Assembly: GCA_016713325.1 (NCBI GenBank)
Contig: JADJPJ010000084.1
Span: 72,177-136,176 of the forward strand
Direction: 5' to 3'
DNA: 64,000 bases
DNA from: Candidatus Flexifilum affinis
Lineage (GTDB): Bacteria; Chloroflexota; Anaerolineae; Aggregatilineales; Phototrophicaceae
Both the position numbers and the translations under genes were made by a program. Shown piece after piece: positions 9,274 to 19,082 of this stretch. Each line of letters starts with the position of its first letter. Positions within the stretch are counted from its first letter, which is position 1. The notes under the pieces are model-generated. The model was not told the origin of the DNA. It saw only the letters and a program-made list of their open reading frames with translations, and did no database searches.

Positions 9274-10368
9274 AGGAACCGCGGTAGATCTGGGGTGGCA
9301 GGACGGGATGACCTGTTTGGCGAGGGGCGGATTGATGTTCTTGCATCGGTTCAGGCTTCCACAATAGCGGTCGGGATGGAGCAGGCAACGACGCGGGTGT
9401 CGGTAAGCTCGTATGGCGCGCAGTCGAACGGTTACTCTGGTACGCCCACAGTTTCCGCTGACGGCCGCTATGCGGCGTTTATCTCTCACTCCGATAATCT
9501 GGTACCAGGCGACTCCAACGGCAAAATGGATGTCTTTGTCCATGATCGACTAACGGGGCAGACAACGCGAGTCTCCGTCGCATCGGATGGAACACAGTCC
9601 AATGGTGAATCAGAGATCGGGCTCCGCCATTTCCGGTGATGGCCGCTTTGTCACGTTTGTCTCTGCCGCTACAATCTTGTGCCCTTAGATATCAATGGCC
9701 GATGGGACGTGTTCGTGCACGATCGCCAGACAGGTGAGACAAGCCGCGTGTCTGTTGCTTCGATGGTACGCCAGGCAACAATGATTCTCAATTTGGGGCG
9801 GCAATTTCTCTGACGGACGATCTGTCGCCTTTCATTCATACTCGTCGATCTTGTGAGTGGCATGTCTGGCTCTCAGGATAACGTTCACGATCGCCAGAGC
9901 GGACAGACGACGATCGCATCTGGTGTCCTATTACGGCACACCGGGGAACGCGGCGTCTCACAGTCCTTCCATCTCTGGAGATGGGCGCTATGTTTTTACC
10001 TCGCTAGCTCGCAACCTCGTATCTGGTGATCCGTTTGACAACCTAGAAGATATCTTCGTTCGTGACCGGCAGACAGGACAAACTGTACGAGCAAACATCG
10101 CTACAGACGGAACCCTGCCGAACAACAGCACTGCCTATCCGATGGTCTCCGACAACGGTCGATATGTCACTTTCACCACCCATGCAACGAATCTGTTGCC
10201 CGAAGATACAGACGATTACGCCGATGTCTACGTCTACGACCTCCAGACTCACCAGCTCGTACTCGTATCCGTGCCATCGAGTGGTGTGAAACAAAGCGCC
10301 AGCAGTTTTCTTCGACGATTTCGGCCGATGGACGCTACGTTGCCTTCGTATCTGCGGCGTCTAATCTG
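9274..10368 (+). CDS. PD40-type beta-propeller module of the giant exoprotein, frameshifted
   Basis: After the subtilase end (GEGRIDVLASVQA) come about six repeats of roughly 65 residues of the pattern TTRVSVASDGTQSNG, then xSxDGRYxxFxS, then NLVxGDxNxxxDVFVHDR. Examples start at 9385, 9570, 9700, 9925, 10090 and 10270. These are WD40-like PD40 blades, which in secreted bacterial proteins form TolB-like propellers used for binding. Frames change near 9630, 9690, 9770, 9850, 9920 and 10310, so no single ORF covers the module (9295-9639 and 9857-10372 are the main pieces). The repeats are well kept on both sides of each break, which argues for indel errors over decay. Confidence 0.6.
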
Positions 10369-11505
10369 GTGAGCAATGACACGAACAACAACTTCGACAT
10401 CTTCGTACACGACCGTACAACCGGGCGAACAGTCCGCGCTTCCGTCGCTGCGAACGGAGCGCAGGCGTACAGCAACTATGATTCCTGGATTTCCTCTGAT
10501 GGGAGAGTAGTGGTCTTTGGCTCGCCGTCCACGGCTCTCGTGTCCGGCGACACCAACGGTGTGCCTGACATTTTCGTCCGTGACTGGCAGAGTGCCCTGC
10601 CCGTTCGGATAGAGACCTTGAACTTCGCGCATCAGAGCGTCGCCAATTACCAGTGGACGCCCGTGCCCGCCGCCGGCACCTATGATGGGAATGTTGTGCG
10701 GGTTGCTGCTAGTCTGGTCAGCAGCACAACCATGCCTATCACGACGACGGTTCGCCTCAGCGAAGGTGCCTGCGGGGACGCAATTGGCGCGCTGATCCAC
10801 GAAGAGGTAGTCACGGTACCGGCGCTGGGTAGCGCGACAGTTTCCGGCGACTGGGACACCTTCGGTAATGCCTGGAATGGCGACGGAACGCGGCGGTTGT
10901 ACAGCCGTATCTGCACCAGCGTCGAGCTCCATGGCGCCGTTGTCGATCAAGAGATACAGCTTCTCAAAGTGCTTCCGCGCCCGGTCGTGCTCATTCATGG
11001 GTTCACCGGCGTGCCGGGAACCTGGGATGCGTTCAAGACATACCTCTCCGGCGCATCGACGGGCGATCCCGATTGGCAGGGCTACGCCGTGGGCGACGGG
11101 CAGTACCCCGGCATGCTGAATACCGGCAGTTTCCTGAACCCGGCGCCGCTGACGAATACTATCGCCCAGAATGCGCTGGAAGTCGCTAACTATATTGAGG
11201 CGCTACGCATCGACAAGAATGCCTGGCATGTCGATCTGGTCGGCCACTCCATGGGCGGTCTGATCGCGCGGCGGTATATCCACCACGACATGCCCACCAA
11301 TCTCCCTGGCGGCGGGCCGCTGGTGAGTCATCTGGTGATGCTGGGGACGCCGAACGCCGGCACGTGCTACGCACTGCCATTCGCCAACGGCGTGCTGCTC
11401 CAGCCGGCGGTGAGCGAACTTACGCCCACCTATGTAGGTCTGATCTTCAACCCGCTCAATGCGATCGGCACGATGTCCCGTTCTATGTGCTGGCGGGCAA
11501 TCTGA
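10369..11505 (+). CDS. PD40 tail and alpha/beta-hydrolase (lipase-like) module of the exoprotein
   Basis: The 378-codon frame starts with the last two propeller blades (NNNFDIFVHDRTTGRT, NGVPDIFVRDW), passes a beta-sandwich-like linker of about 110 residues, then an alpha/beta hydrolase. The oxyanion strand is RPVVLIHGFTGVPGTWDAF, the nucleophile elbow is LVGHSMGGLIARRY (Ser codon 11248-11250) and MLGTPNAGT follows as in lipases and PGAP1-like esterases. The stop at 11505 is caused by a frame change near 11470: PFYVLAGNLIPTCGSPGDG continues in another frame to about 11620. The module should hydrolyse ester bonds outside the cell. The start at 10369 is not a real translation start. Confidence 0.7.
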   Translation: MSNDTNNNFDIFVHDRTTGRTVRASVAANGAQAYSNYDSWISSDGRVVVFGSPSTALVSGDTNGVPDIFVRDWQSALPVRIETLNFAHQSVANYQWTPVPAAGTYDGNVVRVAASLVSSTTMPITTTVRLSEGACGDAIGALIHEEVVTVPALGSATVSGDWDTFGNAWNGDGTRRLYSRICTSVELHGAVVDQEIQLLKVLPRPVVLIHGFTGVPGTWDAFKTYLSGASTGDPDWQGYAVGDGQYPGMLNTGSFLNPAPLTNTIAQNALEVANYIEALRIDKNAWHVDLVGHSMGGLIARRYIHHDMPTNLPGGGPLVSHLVMLGTPNAGTCYALPFANGVLLQPAVSELTPTYVGLIFNPLNAIGTMSRSMCWRAI

Positions 11506-11721
11506 TCCCGACCTGCGGGTCGCCGGGGACGGCGCGGTGACCCTGTTCAGCGCACAGGCGATCCCGCTCGACGGCAGCCTGCTGACCGCGAGCTGGCATA
11601 CGAAGATGACCAGTAGCCGATGACTTCCAGGCTGTCAGGGGTTGGTTGACCGGAACGGTGACCGCCGGATGCTTGCACTGAATCTTCCTGGGGATCCGAC
11701 ACTGGCGCGCTGACGGAAGCA

Positions 11722-12558
11722 ATGCAACTCTTGGTCAGCAAGACGATCACAATTCCGGCGAATGGCAGCGTTACGGAGATGATCACGATTCCGACGGTTC
11801 CCGCCGGCTCGCTACTCACCGTATCTCTGCTTGGATCCTATGTGGACTCCGTCCTTCTCGATCCTTCGCTCAACCCGGTCGACTCGATAACCACGACGGA
11901 TGACGAAGCGGGCGAGCCCTTCCGGTCCCTCTACGCCAGCGATCCCGCCGCCGGCCACTGGTCGCTTCAACTACACAATCCATCTTCTGAGCCGATTACC
12001 CTGCTCCTCAGCGTCACGCTGGATGGCGATCCAATTGGTGTGACTCTGAACGTTGGCGTACCCGATCCTGGTGACCAGGTTCCCCTCACAGTCAGCGTGA
12101 CACAGAGCGGCAGCCCGGTCACCGGGGCGGTCGTCTCCGCGACTACTCGTTCCACAGACGGGATCGAAACGGCGCTGGCGCTGATGGATGACGGCGCACA
12201 TGGGGATGGATCGGCCAACGACGGCATCTACGGCGGGATGACCGCTCCGCTGCCGCCTGGATTGAATACCGTCTCGGTTGGCGTCCAGACCGCTGCGTTT
12301 TCGCGCCAGGCGGTGGGGCATGTCAATATTGCATTCGACAATCAGCCGCCGGAGGCGGGCGACGATACCGCAAATACTACCGTTGACACTTCAGTGTCCA
12401 TCGATGTTCTCGCGAACGATACGGATGACCAGGCCGTGGAGCAGCTTTCGATTGTTTCCGTCACCCTGCCGGCGACTGGCCAGGTGATCAACGACCGCGA
12501 TGGAATCACGTTTCCTGCGGAAGGATCCCAGGGGATGGTTTCTTCGACTACACCGTAG
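11722..12558 (+). CDS. Beta-sandwich and cadherin-like modules of the exoprotein
   Basis: This 278-codon frame has a beta-rich domain (ISGxxPAGSLLTVSLLGS style; SDPAAGHWSLQLHNP), a macroglobulin/BACON-like segment ending GPGLNTVSVGVQTAAF in type, and from 12340 a cadherin-like tandem domain (PPEAGDDTANTTVDTSVSI, DVLANDTD) typical of large bacterial adhesins. It is preceded in another frame by RGWLTGTVTAG and followed after an indel near 12535 by FFDYTVEDPYGGTGTATV, completing the cadherin-like fold. It has no independent start signal and is an internal part of the 7955-17277 protein. Confidence 0.6.
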   Translation: MQLLVSKTITIPANGSVTEMITIPTVPAGSLLTVSLLGSYVDSVLLDPSLNPVDSITTTDDEAGEPFRSLYASDPAAGHWSLQLHNPSSEPITLLLSVTLDGDPIGVTLNVGVPDPGDQVPLTVSVTQSGSPVTGAVVSATTRSTDGIETALALMDDGAHGDGSANDGIYGGMTAPLPPGLNTVSVGVQTAAFSRQAVGHVNIAFDNQPPEAGDDTANTTVDTSVSIDVLANDTDDQAVEQLSIVSVTLPATGQVINDRDGITFPAEGSQGMVSSTTP

Positions 12559-13173
12559 AGGACCCCTACGGCGGAACCGGAACGGCCACGGTGAACATCG
12601 CCGTCGGCCTCAGGTGTCCGGGCACGGTGTATTCGGAGGGCGACCGGGCTGCCGATCCGGGCGGCGTCTGGGTGGACGCGCTCGACGCTTCCACCGGGGC
12701 GTGGACCAACGGCATCGGTGCCAACGGCGACGGAACCTACAGCCTGACTTTGCCTCCCGGCGACTACCGGGTCTTCTCCCTGGCGGCGACGCTACGCGCT
12801 GGAATTTACGGGGACGCCCTTTCTGAGTCTGGCGACCTGATCACCGTCGCGTAGTCGGGCGGCCCGACCGGCATCGACTTCACGCTGGGGCCGGACGCGT
12901 CACCGCACGGTCCCCGACGAGTCCGGCGGCCCGCTGGAGAACATCACCGTCAGCGTCGATAACTCGTTTATCGGCGTCTGCACCGACAGCCTGGGGCAGT
13001 ACACGCTCCATCTCCGACGCCGGGCACCGCCTACAAGGTGGTCGCGGAGGGCGATAACTGGTGCGGCCAGCAGAACTATCTTGATGAGTGGTACGACGAG
13101 GTGAGCAGCATCGACGCGGCGACCCCGTCACGACGCCCAGCGCCGGCATCGACTTCACGCTGGTTTCGCCGGC
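12559..13173 (+). CDS. First carboxypeptidase-regulatory-like repeats of the exoprotein, frameshifted
   Basis: From 12591 the frame reads GLRCPGTVYSEGDRAADPGG, then YSLTLPPGDYRVFSLAATL, a carboxypeptidase-regulatory-like (prealbumin) fold. An in-frame TAG at 12852-12854 interrupts GDLITVA before SGGPTGIDFTLGP, which is the standard inter-repeat joint of this protein. Further frame changes near 12900, 13020, 13125 and 13165 divide the next repeat (ESGGPLENITVSVDN, VVAEGDNWCGQQNYLDEWYD). The repeat grammar is the same as in the clean 13174-17277 segment, so this is damaged coding sequence of the same protein. Confidence 0.55.
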
Positions 13174-16100
13174 ATGATCAGCGGGACGGTGACGGATCAG
13201 GTGACGGGCCTTCCGCTGGCCAACATGAATGTTGCGTTTGAAGCAGACGGCTTCGGTCAGATGGTCTGCACGGATGCCAATGGCTACTCGAGATCCAGTA
13301 TATTCCTTCGTTTGTGCCCTTCCGCGTCCATGCCAGCTACGGCGGCAACTCCTGCGGCGGCTCGGCTGCTTACGCACAGCAGTGGTGGCCGGATTCTGCC
13401 TCTGACCAGCGATGCCACCGTGATCACACTGACCAGCGGCGATCTGGAGCGAACCAATATCCACTTCACTGGACCCGCCGGCGCCATCTCCGGCACGGTC
13501 CGCCAGGAAGATGGAAACACGCCGATGCCGAACATGGAAGTCTGGTGCTGTACGCCGGCCCTGGCGACGAATACATGTGGTGGGTCGACACATGTACCGA
13601 ACTCATCCGGGAACTACACCCCGCACAACCTGCCGCGTAACATTCCTGTCAAGGTCAGTGCCGGCATCAACAACTGGTGCAGTGGAGTGACAACTATCTG
13701 CAGGAATTTTGGCAGGAGACACTCGGATTGGGCGAATGCTGCCGTTCTCACGCTGACCGACGCTGCTCCGAATCAACCGAACATCGACTTCACGCTGGAA
13801 CTCGGCGGCACGATCAGCGGGCATGTTTACCAGAGCGACGGTGTGACGCCGGTTGGAGCCATCGCCTCGGTTGACGTGACACGCTACAGTGACGACAGTT
13901 GGGTCGGCAGCGCGCCGACGGATGCGTCTGGCCTTTTCACAATCGCCGGACTGACGGCAGGTGTTTACCGAGTGCGCGGCAATGCGCCCGGCTATGCCTT
14001 CGAGTTTTACTCCAATGCGGTTACCCGAGAAGCCTCTCAGCCGGTGACCGTCGGGGCGAGCGGCACCATCATCGGCATCGACTTCACGCTTGACCAGGAA
14101 GGCACGGTGTCCGGCCATATCACCGAGGAGGGCGGCACGACTCCACTGGCCAATGTTGGCGTGAATGTGCAGCTTGGCGGCTCTGGCTATGATGTGGCGG
14201 TCAGCGCTTGTACGGACGTGAACGGTGATTACACCCTCTACAATGTGCCGCTCAACGTGCCGCTGAAGATCACCGCCTCGCGGGATGGCTGGAACTGGTG
14301 TGCTTCGGTGCCGAAGGTTCATATACAGGAATGGTGGCAGAATACGCCTGACTTTTCGGCGGCTACCCCGATCACCCTGACGCTGGCCGACCCCAGCGAA
14401 ACGGGTGTCAACTTCACTCTCGCAGTGGGCGGCAGCATCACCGGGCATCTGTACGAGAGCGACGGGGCGACGCCAATTACCGCCAACGCCTCGATCGACG
14501 TCGAACCACTCTTCAACGGAGCAGGTGTCGGCATTGGCGTGAACTCTGACGGCAGTTACACCATTGGCGGGCTTGCGCCGGGCGACTACCGGGTGCGCGC
14601 TAACGGCAACAACTATGCCTGGGAATATTATGACGACGCCGGTCAGAACGGCGCAAATGCCGACACGGTGACAGTGGCGGCCGGCGCGACGGTGCCGAAC
14701 ATCGACTTTGCGCTCGGGCCTGGCGGGAGCATCTCCGGCACGGTCACAGCGGGGGATGGCGTCACGCCGCTCGCCAACATGCGCGTCGACATCGATGATC
14801 ACTGGGTCGGCACCTGCACGGATGCAAACGGACACTTCACCATGTCCGGCCTGCCGCTTGACACGCCGCTGCGCGTGAACGCCGGCGGCATCGACAACTG
14901 GTGCGGCGGCAGTTCGGACTATGTCTACGAATACTGGCAGGATGCGCCAGATTCGCAGACCGCCACCCCGGTTATCCTCACGATGGCGAACCGCGACCGA
15001 ACGGGGATTGACTTCGCGTTGGTGCTGGGTGGCGCGATCACCGGACATTTTTACGAAAGCGACGGTACGACGCTGATCACATCCAATGCCTGGGTCAACG
15101 TCGAGCCGCTCTTCGACGGGCAGGCCCCCGGCGCCGGGGTAGAGGCCGATGGCTCCTACATCATTCGCGCTATCCCACCCGGTGACTACCGGGTACGGGC
15201 CCAGGGTGACGGCTACGCTTTCGAGTTCTACGACGAGGCCGGACAGAATGGCAGCAATGCCATGACGGTGACGGTGGTCGCCGGCGCGACGGTGCCGAAT
15301 ATCGACTTCACGCTCGACCCGGGCGGCAGCATCTCCGGCACGGTGACGGCGGCGGATGGAACGACGCCGCTGGCCAACATGCGTGTCGACATCGACAACC
15401 ATTGGGTAGGCACCTGCACCGATGTGGATGGCCACTACACGATGCCTAGCCTGCCGCTCAACCAGCCGCTGCGTGTTAACGCCGGCGGAAACGATAACTG
15501 GTGCGGTGGAAGCGCGGAATATGTCTACGAGTACTGGCAGGATGCCCCGAACTCGCAGGCGGCTACGCCAGTCATCCTGACTCTCGCGGAGCGAGATCGG
15601 ACGGATATTCACTTCAGCCTCGTAATCGGTGGCACGATCACCGGGCATCTTTACGAGAGCGATGGCACGACGCCGATCACGTCCAATGCCTGGGTCAACG
15701 TCGAACCGCTGTTCGATGGGCAGGCCCCCGGCGCTGGGGTGCAACCAGATGGCAGCTATGCGATACATGGTCTCGCAACCGGAGACTATCGCGTGCGCGC
15801 CCAGGGCGATGGTTATGCCTTCGAGTTCTACAATGATGCCGGGCAGAATGGCGATAACGCCACCATTGTGACCGTGGTGGCCGGCGCGACGGTGAGCGGC
15901 ATCGACTTCGCGCTTGAGCCCGGCGGCAGCATCTCCGGCAAGGTCACGGCGGCGGATGGAACGACGCCGCTGGCCAATATGCGCGTCGACATCGATGGCG
16001 TGTGGGCGGGTACCTGCACCGATGCGAATGGCCACTACACGTTGTCTAGTCTGCCGCTCAACCAGCCGCTGAAGGTCTTTGCCGGTGGAAACGATAACTG

Positions 16101-17277
16101 GTGCGGCGGCAGTGCGAGTTACGTTTTCGAATACTGGCAGGATGTGCCGAATTCGCAGGCCGCCACACCGATTGTCCTGACATTGACGGAGAATCATCGT
16201 ACGGATATTGACTTTGCGCTGGCTCTCGGCGGAAGCATTTCCGGGACAGTCCGGGCGGCGGAAGATAATGTGCCGCTTGCGGATATCTGGATCTGCGCCT
16301 TCCCATACAGTGTGACCTCGTTCGCCGATACGCCCCCGTGGTCCTGTGGGCAGACCCAGGCAAATGGAACGTATCTGCTGTCCGCGATAGCGGCAGGAAA
16401 TCACCGTATCTGGCTCTTCCCCGAAGACCGGCTGCGGCTGTTCTACAGCAACTCCCCGACGTTTGCCGGCGCGACACCCGTGGCGGTCACGGCGGGCAGC
16501 ACTACACCGGGCATCGACTTCTCGCTGCCACTGGCGGCCATCATCAGCGGCACGGTGACGGACGCCAACGGCCAGCCGATGAACGGCGTGACCGTCTCGC
16601 TGGCGGATGGCACCTATCCGGAGTGCAGCCAGAGCGATGGGACGTACCGAATCTGGGTGCCAGCCGGCCAGCACGTCGTCAATGCGGGCGCCGGGATGTG
16701 CAACAGCGAGATCGACTTCCCAACGCAGTACTATCAGTGGGTCACGGCCGAAGGAGACGCGACGCCGGTGAATGCCGTCGTTGGCCAGACCACGCCGGAC
16801 ATTGATTTCACGCTTCAGGTGCGACTCCTGGGCGAAGTCGTCCTCCAGGGGCACGGCGCCCCACCTGATCCACGCTGGGTTCAGGATCTGTCAGTCTCCG
16901 TCACCCCACCTGAGCCGGCGCCGTCCATTCCGTTCAACGTGACGACGGATGAAAATGGCGCCTTCAGCCTCAATGGTTTGGAGATAGGGCCGCAGCGTAT
17001 CTGGATCAAGGGCGCTCACACGCTGGCCAACGCTGCCGACGTCGTGCTGCATTATGGCGATAACCTGGTCCAACTGGGCTTGCTGCGTGAAGGTGACGCC
17101 AATGACAGCAATGGCGTGACGATCGCCGATTTCTCACTCCTGGCCGCTTCCTTCAGCAAGGCCGTGGGCGATGCCGGCTACGACGCGCGCGCCGACTTCA
17201 ACGATGATGATGTCGTGAATATCAGCGATTTCTCACTCCTGGCATCCAACTTCACCCAGTCAGGAGCAGAGCCTTAG
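13174..17277 (+). CDS. Carboxypeptidase-regulatory repeat array with C-terminal dockerin
   Basis: This 1367-codon frame is the clean C-terminal part of the giant exoprotein. It holds about nine prealbumin-like repeats of two alternating kinds: an A type (SISGTVTAADGTTPLANMRV, then CTDANGHYT and NWCGG, two Cys per repeat) and a B type (TGHLYESDGTTPI, then PGDYRVRAQGDGYAFEFY). Between 14701 and 16500 three A+B units follow one another at exactly 600-bp spacing (IDF at 14701, 15301, 15901). The last 70 residues are a type I dockerin with two calcium loops (GDANDSNGVTIADFSLLA and ADFNDDDVVNISDFSLLA). The domains predict an extended extracellular stalk ending in an assembly module. The ATG/GTG at 13174 is not a credible start: the frame simply opens after the last indel. 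Confidence 0.8.
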   Translation: MISGTVTDQVTGLPLANMNVAFEADGFGQMVCTDANGYSRSSIFLRLCPSASMPATAATPAAARLLTHSSGGRILPLTSDATVITLTSGDLERTNIHFTGPAGAISGTVRQEDGNTPMPNMEVWCCTPALATNTCGGSTHVPNSSGNYTPHNLPRNIPVKVSAGINNWCSGVTTICRNFGRRHSDWANAAVLTLTDAAPNQPNIDFTLELGGTISGHVYQSDGVTPVGAIASVDVTRYSDDSWVGSAPTDASGLFTIAGLTAGVYRVRGNAPGYAFEFYSNAVTREASQPVTVGASGTIIGIDFTLDQEGTVSGHITEEGGTTPLANVGVNVQLGGSGYDVAVSACTDVNGDYTLYNVPLNVPLKITASRDGWNWCASVPKVHIQEWWQNTPDFSAATPITLTLADPSETGVNFTLAVGGSITGHLYESDGATPITANASIDVEPLFNGAGVGIGVNSDGSYTIGGLAPGDYRVRANGNNYAWEYYDDAGQNGANADTVTVAAGATVPNIDFALGPGGSISGTVTAGDGVTPLANMRVDIDDHWVGTCTDANGHFTMSGLPLDTPLRVNAGGIDNWCGGSSDYVYEYWQDAPDSQTATPVILTMANRDRTGIDFALVLGGAITGHFYESDGTTLITSNAWVNVEPLFDGQAPGAGVEADGSYIIRAIPPGDYRVRAQGDGYAFEFYDEAGQNGSNAMTVTVVAGATVPNIDFTLDPGGSISGTVTAADGTTPLANMRVDIDNHWVGTCTDVDGHYTMPSLPLNQPLRVNAGGNDNWCGGSAEYVYEYWQDAPNSQAATPVILTLAERDRTDIHFSLVIGGTITGHLYESDGTTPITSNAWVNVEPLFDGQAPGAGVQPDGSYAIHGLATGDYRVRAQGDGYAFEFYNDAGQNGDNATIVTVVAGATVSGIDFALEPGGSISGKVTAADGTTPLANMRVDIDGVWAGTCTDANGHYTLSSLPLNQPLKVFAGGNDNWCGGSASYVFEYWQDVPNSQAATPIVLTLTENHRTDIDFALALGGSISGTVRAAEDNVPLADIWICAFPYSVTSFADTPPWSCGQTQANGTYLLSAIAAGNHRIWLFPEDRLRLFYSNSPTFAGATPVAVTAGSTTPGIDFSLPLAAIISGTVTDANGQPMNGVTVSLADGTYPECSQSDGTYRIWVPAGQHVVNAGAGMCNSEIDFPTQYYQWVTAEGDATPVNAVVGQTTPDIDFTLQVRLLGEVVLQGHGAPPDPRWVQDLSVSVTPPEPAPSIPFNVTTDENGAFSLNGLEIGPQRIWIKGAHTLANAADVVLHYGDNLVQLGLLREGDANDSNGVTIADFSLLAASFSKAVGDAGYDARADFNDDDVVNISDFSLLASNFTQSGAEP

Positions 17278-17313
17278 CCTCCGATCACCTTTGGCGGTGA
17301 ATGAGCGGTGTGA

Positions 17314-17345
17314 GAGGGGGGCGAGCGTTTGGCCCCCCTCTTTTT
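17314..17345 (+). terminator. Rho-independent terminator after the giant exoprotein gene
   Basis: A perfect 9-bp GC stem, GAGGGGGGC (17314-17322) with GCCCCCCTC (17332-17340), is followed directly by TTTTT, 37 bp after the dockerin stop codon. Confidence 0.9.
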
Positions 17346-17390
17346 GCAGGCGAATCTCGGTACAGCAGGATTGTCCCGCGAAAAACAAAA

Positions 17391-17419
17391 TTGACCTGTA
17401 AAATAAACTATGCTATAGT
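17391..17419 (+). promoter_or_regulatory. Sigma-70-type promoter for rho
   Basis: TTGACC (17391-17396) and TATAGT (17414-17419) are separated by exactly 17 bp in an AT-rich stretch. The predicted start near 17426 leaves a leader of about 264 nt before the rho ATG, a length compatible with Rho-dependent autoregulation of the kind known in other bacteria; the leader has no obvious strong hairpin. Confidence 0.7.
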
Positions 17420-17689
17420 GACTTCGATTGATGATCCATTCGTCAGTTATCACCCTTCTCTTGTCCTAAAGTCAGCGTCGTCCCAACCCATCCCCGCCAA
17501 CATCCGGAGCGGCGATCAGGCGAGGGATGCAGCAGTCCCATCAACCCCAGGCAGACAGGAATTCTTGCGCTTGCATAATCGACAAAGCGCTCAATATATC
17601 GTGATAGGCCAACCCCGAAAGGAGACAGGCGGCAAACGTCGTTGATCTCGCCCCTGTTGTACGACACCTCCGCCGAGTAAGAAAACATC

Positions 17690-18997
17690 ATGACCACTAT
17701 GGACATTGCCACGCTAGACCGTAAAACGCTAGATGATCTCCGCGGGATGGCCCGTGAAGCCGGTATCGTCGGCTACAGCAAGCAGAAGAAACAGGATCTG
17801 ATGCTCGCCCTGCTGCGCGACAATGCCGAGAAACAGGGCTACAAGCTGCGCGGCGGTGTGCTGGAGATCGTCGATGACGGCATCGGCTTCCTTCGCGCCG
17901 AAAAGTATCTGCCTGGCCCGGAAGACATCTACGTCAGCCAGACGCAGATCAAGCGTTTCAACCTGCGCACCGGCGACATGGTCGTCGGGCAGGTGCGCGC
18001 GCCGAAGGACTCCGAGAAATACTATGGCCTGCTCCGCGTGGAGTCGGTCAATGGGCTGAACCCGGAAGAGGCGAAGAACCGTCCGAATTTCGAGGACCTC
18101 ACGCCGATCTTCCCGCTGGAACGCTTCAACCTGGAGACCAACCCGCGCGTGCTCTCCACCCGCCTGCTCGATCTGGTCGCGCCAATTGGCAAGGGGCAGC
18201 GCGGCCTGATCGTCTCGCCTGCCAAGGCCGGTAAGACGACCGTCCTGAAGGACATCGCCAACGCCATCAGCCACAATTATCCCGACGTGCATCTGATGAT
18301 GGCCCTCATCGGCGAGCGCCCGGAAGAAGTGACCGACATCGACCGCTCGGTCGAGGCCGAGGTGATTGCCTCCACCTTCGACGAGCCGATCCAGAACCAT
18401 GTGCGCGTCGCCGAAATGGCCCTGAACCGCGCCAAGCGGCTGGTCGAGGTCCGGCGCGACGTGGTGCTGCTGGTGGACTCCATCACCCGCCTCACCCGCG
18501 CCTACAACCTGGTCGTGCCGCCCAGCGGCCGCACCCTCACCGGCGGCCTCGATCCGTCGGCCATTCATCCGCCGAAGCGGCTGTTCGGCGCGGCCCGTAA
18601 CGTCGAAGAGGGCGGCAGCCTGACCATTGTCGCCACCTGCCTGGTCAACACCGGCTCCAAGATGGACGATGCCATCTACGAGGAGTTCAAGGGCACGGGC
18701 AACATGGAACTGCACCTCAGCCGTCGCCTGCAGGAACGCCGCATCTTCCCGGCCTACGATGTCGAACAGTCGTCCACCCGCCGCGAGGAACTGCTCCTGG
18801 GCCCGGATGTCATCCAGCGCGTCTATACCCTGCGCCGTATGTGGTCGCACCTCGCCGAGGACGCGGATATCGGTCCGGCCGGCGCGACGGAGCAGCTGCT
18901 GAACGCGCTGCGCCAGTACGACCACAACGAGGAATTCCTCAACACGCTCAAGGCTTCTGGCGGCGGCGGCAGCAGCAACAATTCGCGCCACTTCTAG
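17690..18997 (+). CDS. rho: Transcription termination factor Rho
   Basis: The 435-residue product is full length for Rho. It shows the N-terminal Rho_N helical domain ([20 protein letters not shown]), the cold-shock-like primary RNA-binding domain ([19 protein letters not shown]) and the hexameric RecA-like ATPase with Walker [14 protein letters not shown], Walker [12 protein letters not shown] and the arginine-finger region toward the C-terminus. Rho loads on naked C-rich RNA, translocates 5' to 3' and dissociates RNA polymerase. The frame is clean and the codon usage GC-rich, unlike the damaged gene just upstream. A sigma-70 promoter at 17391 and a terminator at 19021 make it a monocistronic unit. 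Confidence 0.97.
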   Translation: MTTMDIATLDRKTLDDLRGMAREAGIVGYSKQKKQDLMLALLRDNAEKQGYKLRGGVLEIVDDGIGFLRAEKYLPGPEDIYVSQTQIKRFNLRTGDMVVGQVRAPKDSEKYYGLLRVESVNGLNPEEAKNRPNFEDLTPIFPLERFNLETNPRVLSTRLLDLVAPIGKGQRGLIVSPAKAGKTTVLKDIANAISHNYPDVHLMMALIGERPEEVTDIDRSVEAEVIASTFDEPIQNHVRVAEMALNRAKRLVEVRRDVVLLVDSITRLTRAYNLVVPPSGRTLTGGLDPSAIHPPKRLFGAARNVEEGGSLTIVATCLVNTGSKMDDAIYEEFKGTGNMELHLSRRLQERRIFPAYDVEQSSTRREELLLGPDVIQRVYTLRRMWSHLAEDADIGPAGATEQLLNALRQYDHNEEFLNTLKASGGGGSSNNSRHF

Positions 18998-19020
18998 AGT
19001 AAGACAAAGCAACGTTTGTC

Positions 19021-19068
19021 CTCACCACCGCCGAGTGAAGCTCGGCGGTGGTGAGGACTTTTTGTTTT
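19021..19068 (+). terminator. Rho-independent terminator downstream of rho
   Basis: A perfect 15-bp stem, CTCACCACCGCCGAG (19021-19035) with CTCGGCGGTGGTGAG (19041-19055), a 5-nt loop and a trailing GACTTTTTGTTTT. It lies between the convergent rho and kinase genes. Confidence 0.92.
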
Positions 19069-19082
19069 CGGATTTCTGATCT

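Noticed and set aside
12852..12854. Stop-codon readthrough or recoding at TAG
   Set aside because: The stop sits in a zone full of indels and at a standard inter-repeat joint; an error is simpler than recoding, and no pylT-like context is seen.
13603..16854. 1083-codon open frame on the minus strand
   Set aside because: It is the antisense shadow of the repeat array at 13174-17277; its regularity comes from the 600-bp DNA repeats and it has no protein-like domain or ribosome site.
17729..19012. 427-codon minus-strand frame opposite rho
   Set aside because: Rho on the plus strand is full length with all motifs, promoter and terminator; the opposite frame is a shadow.
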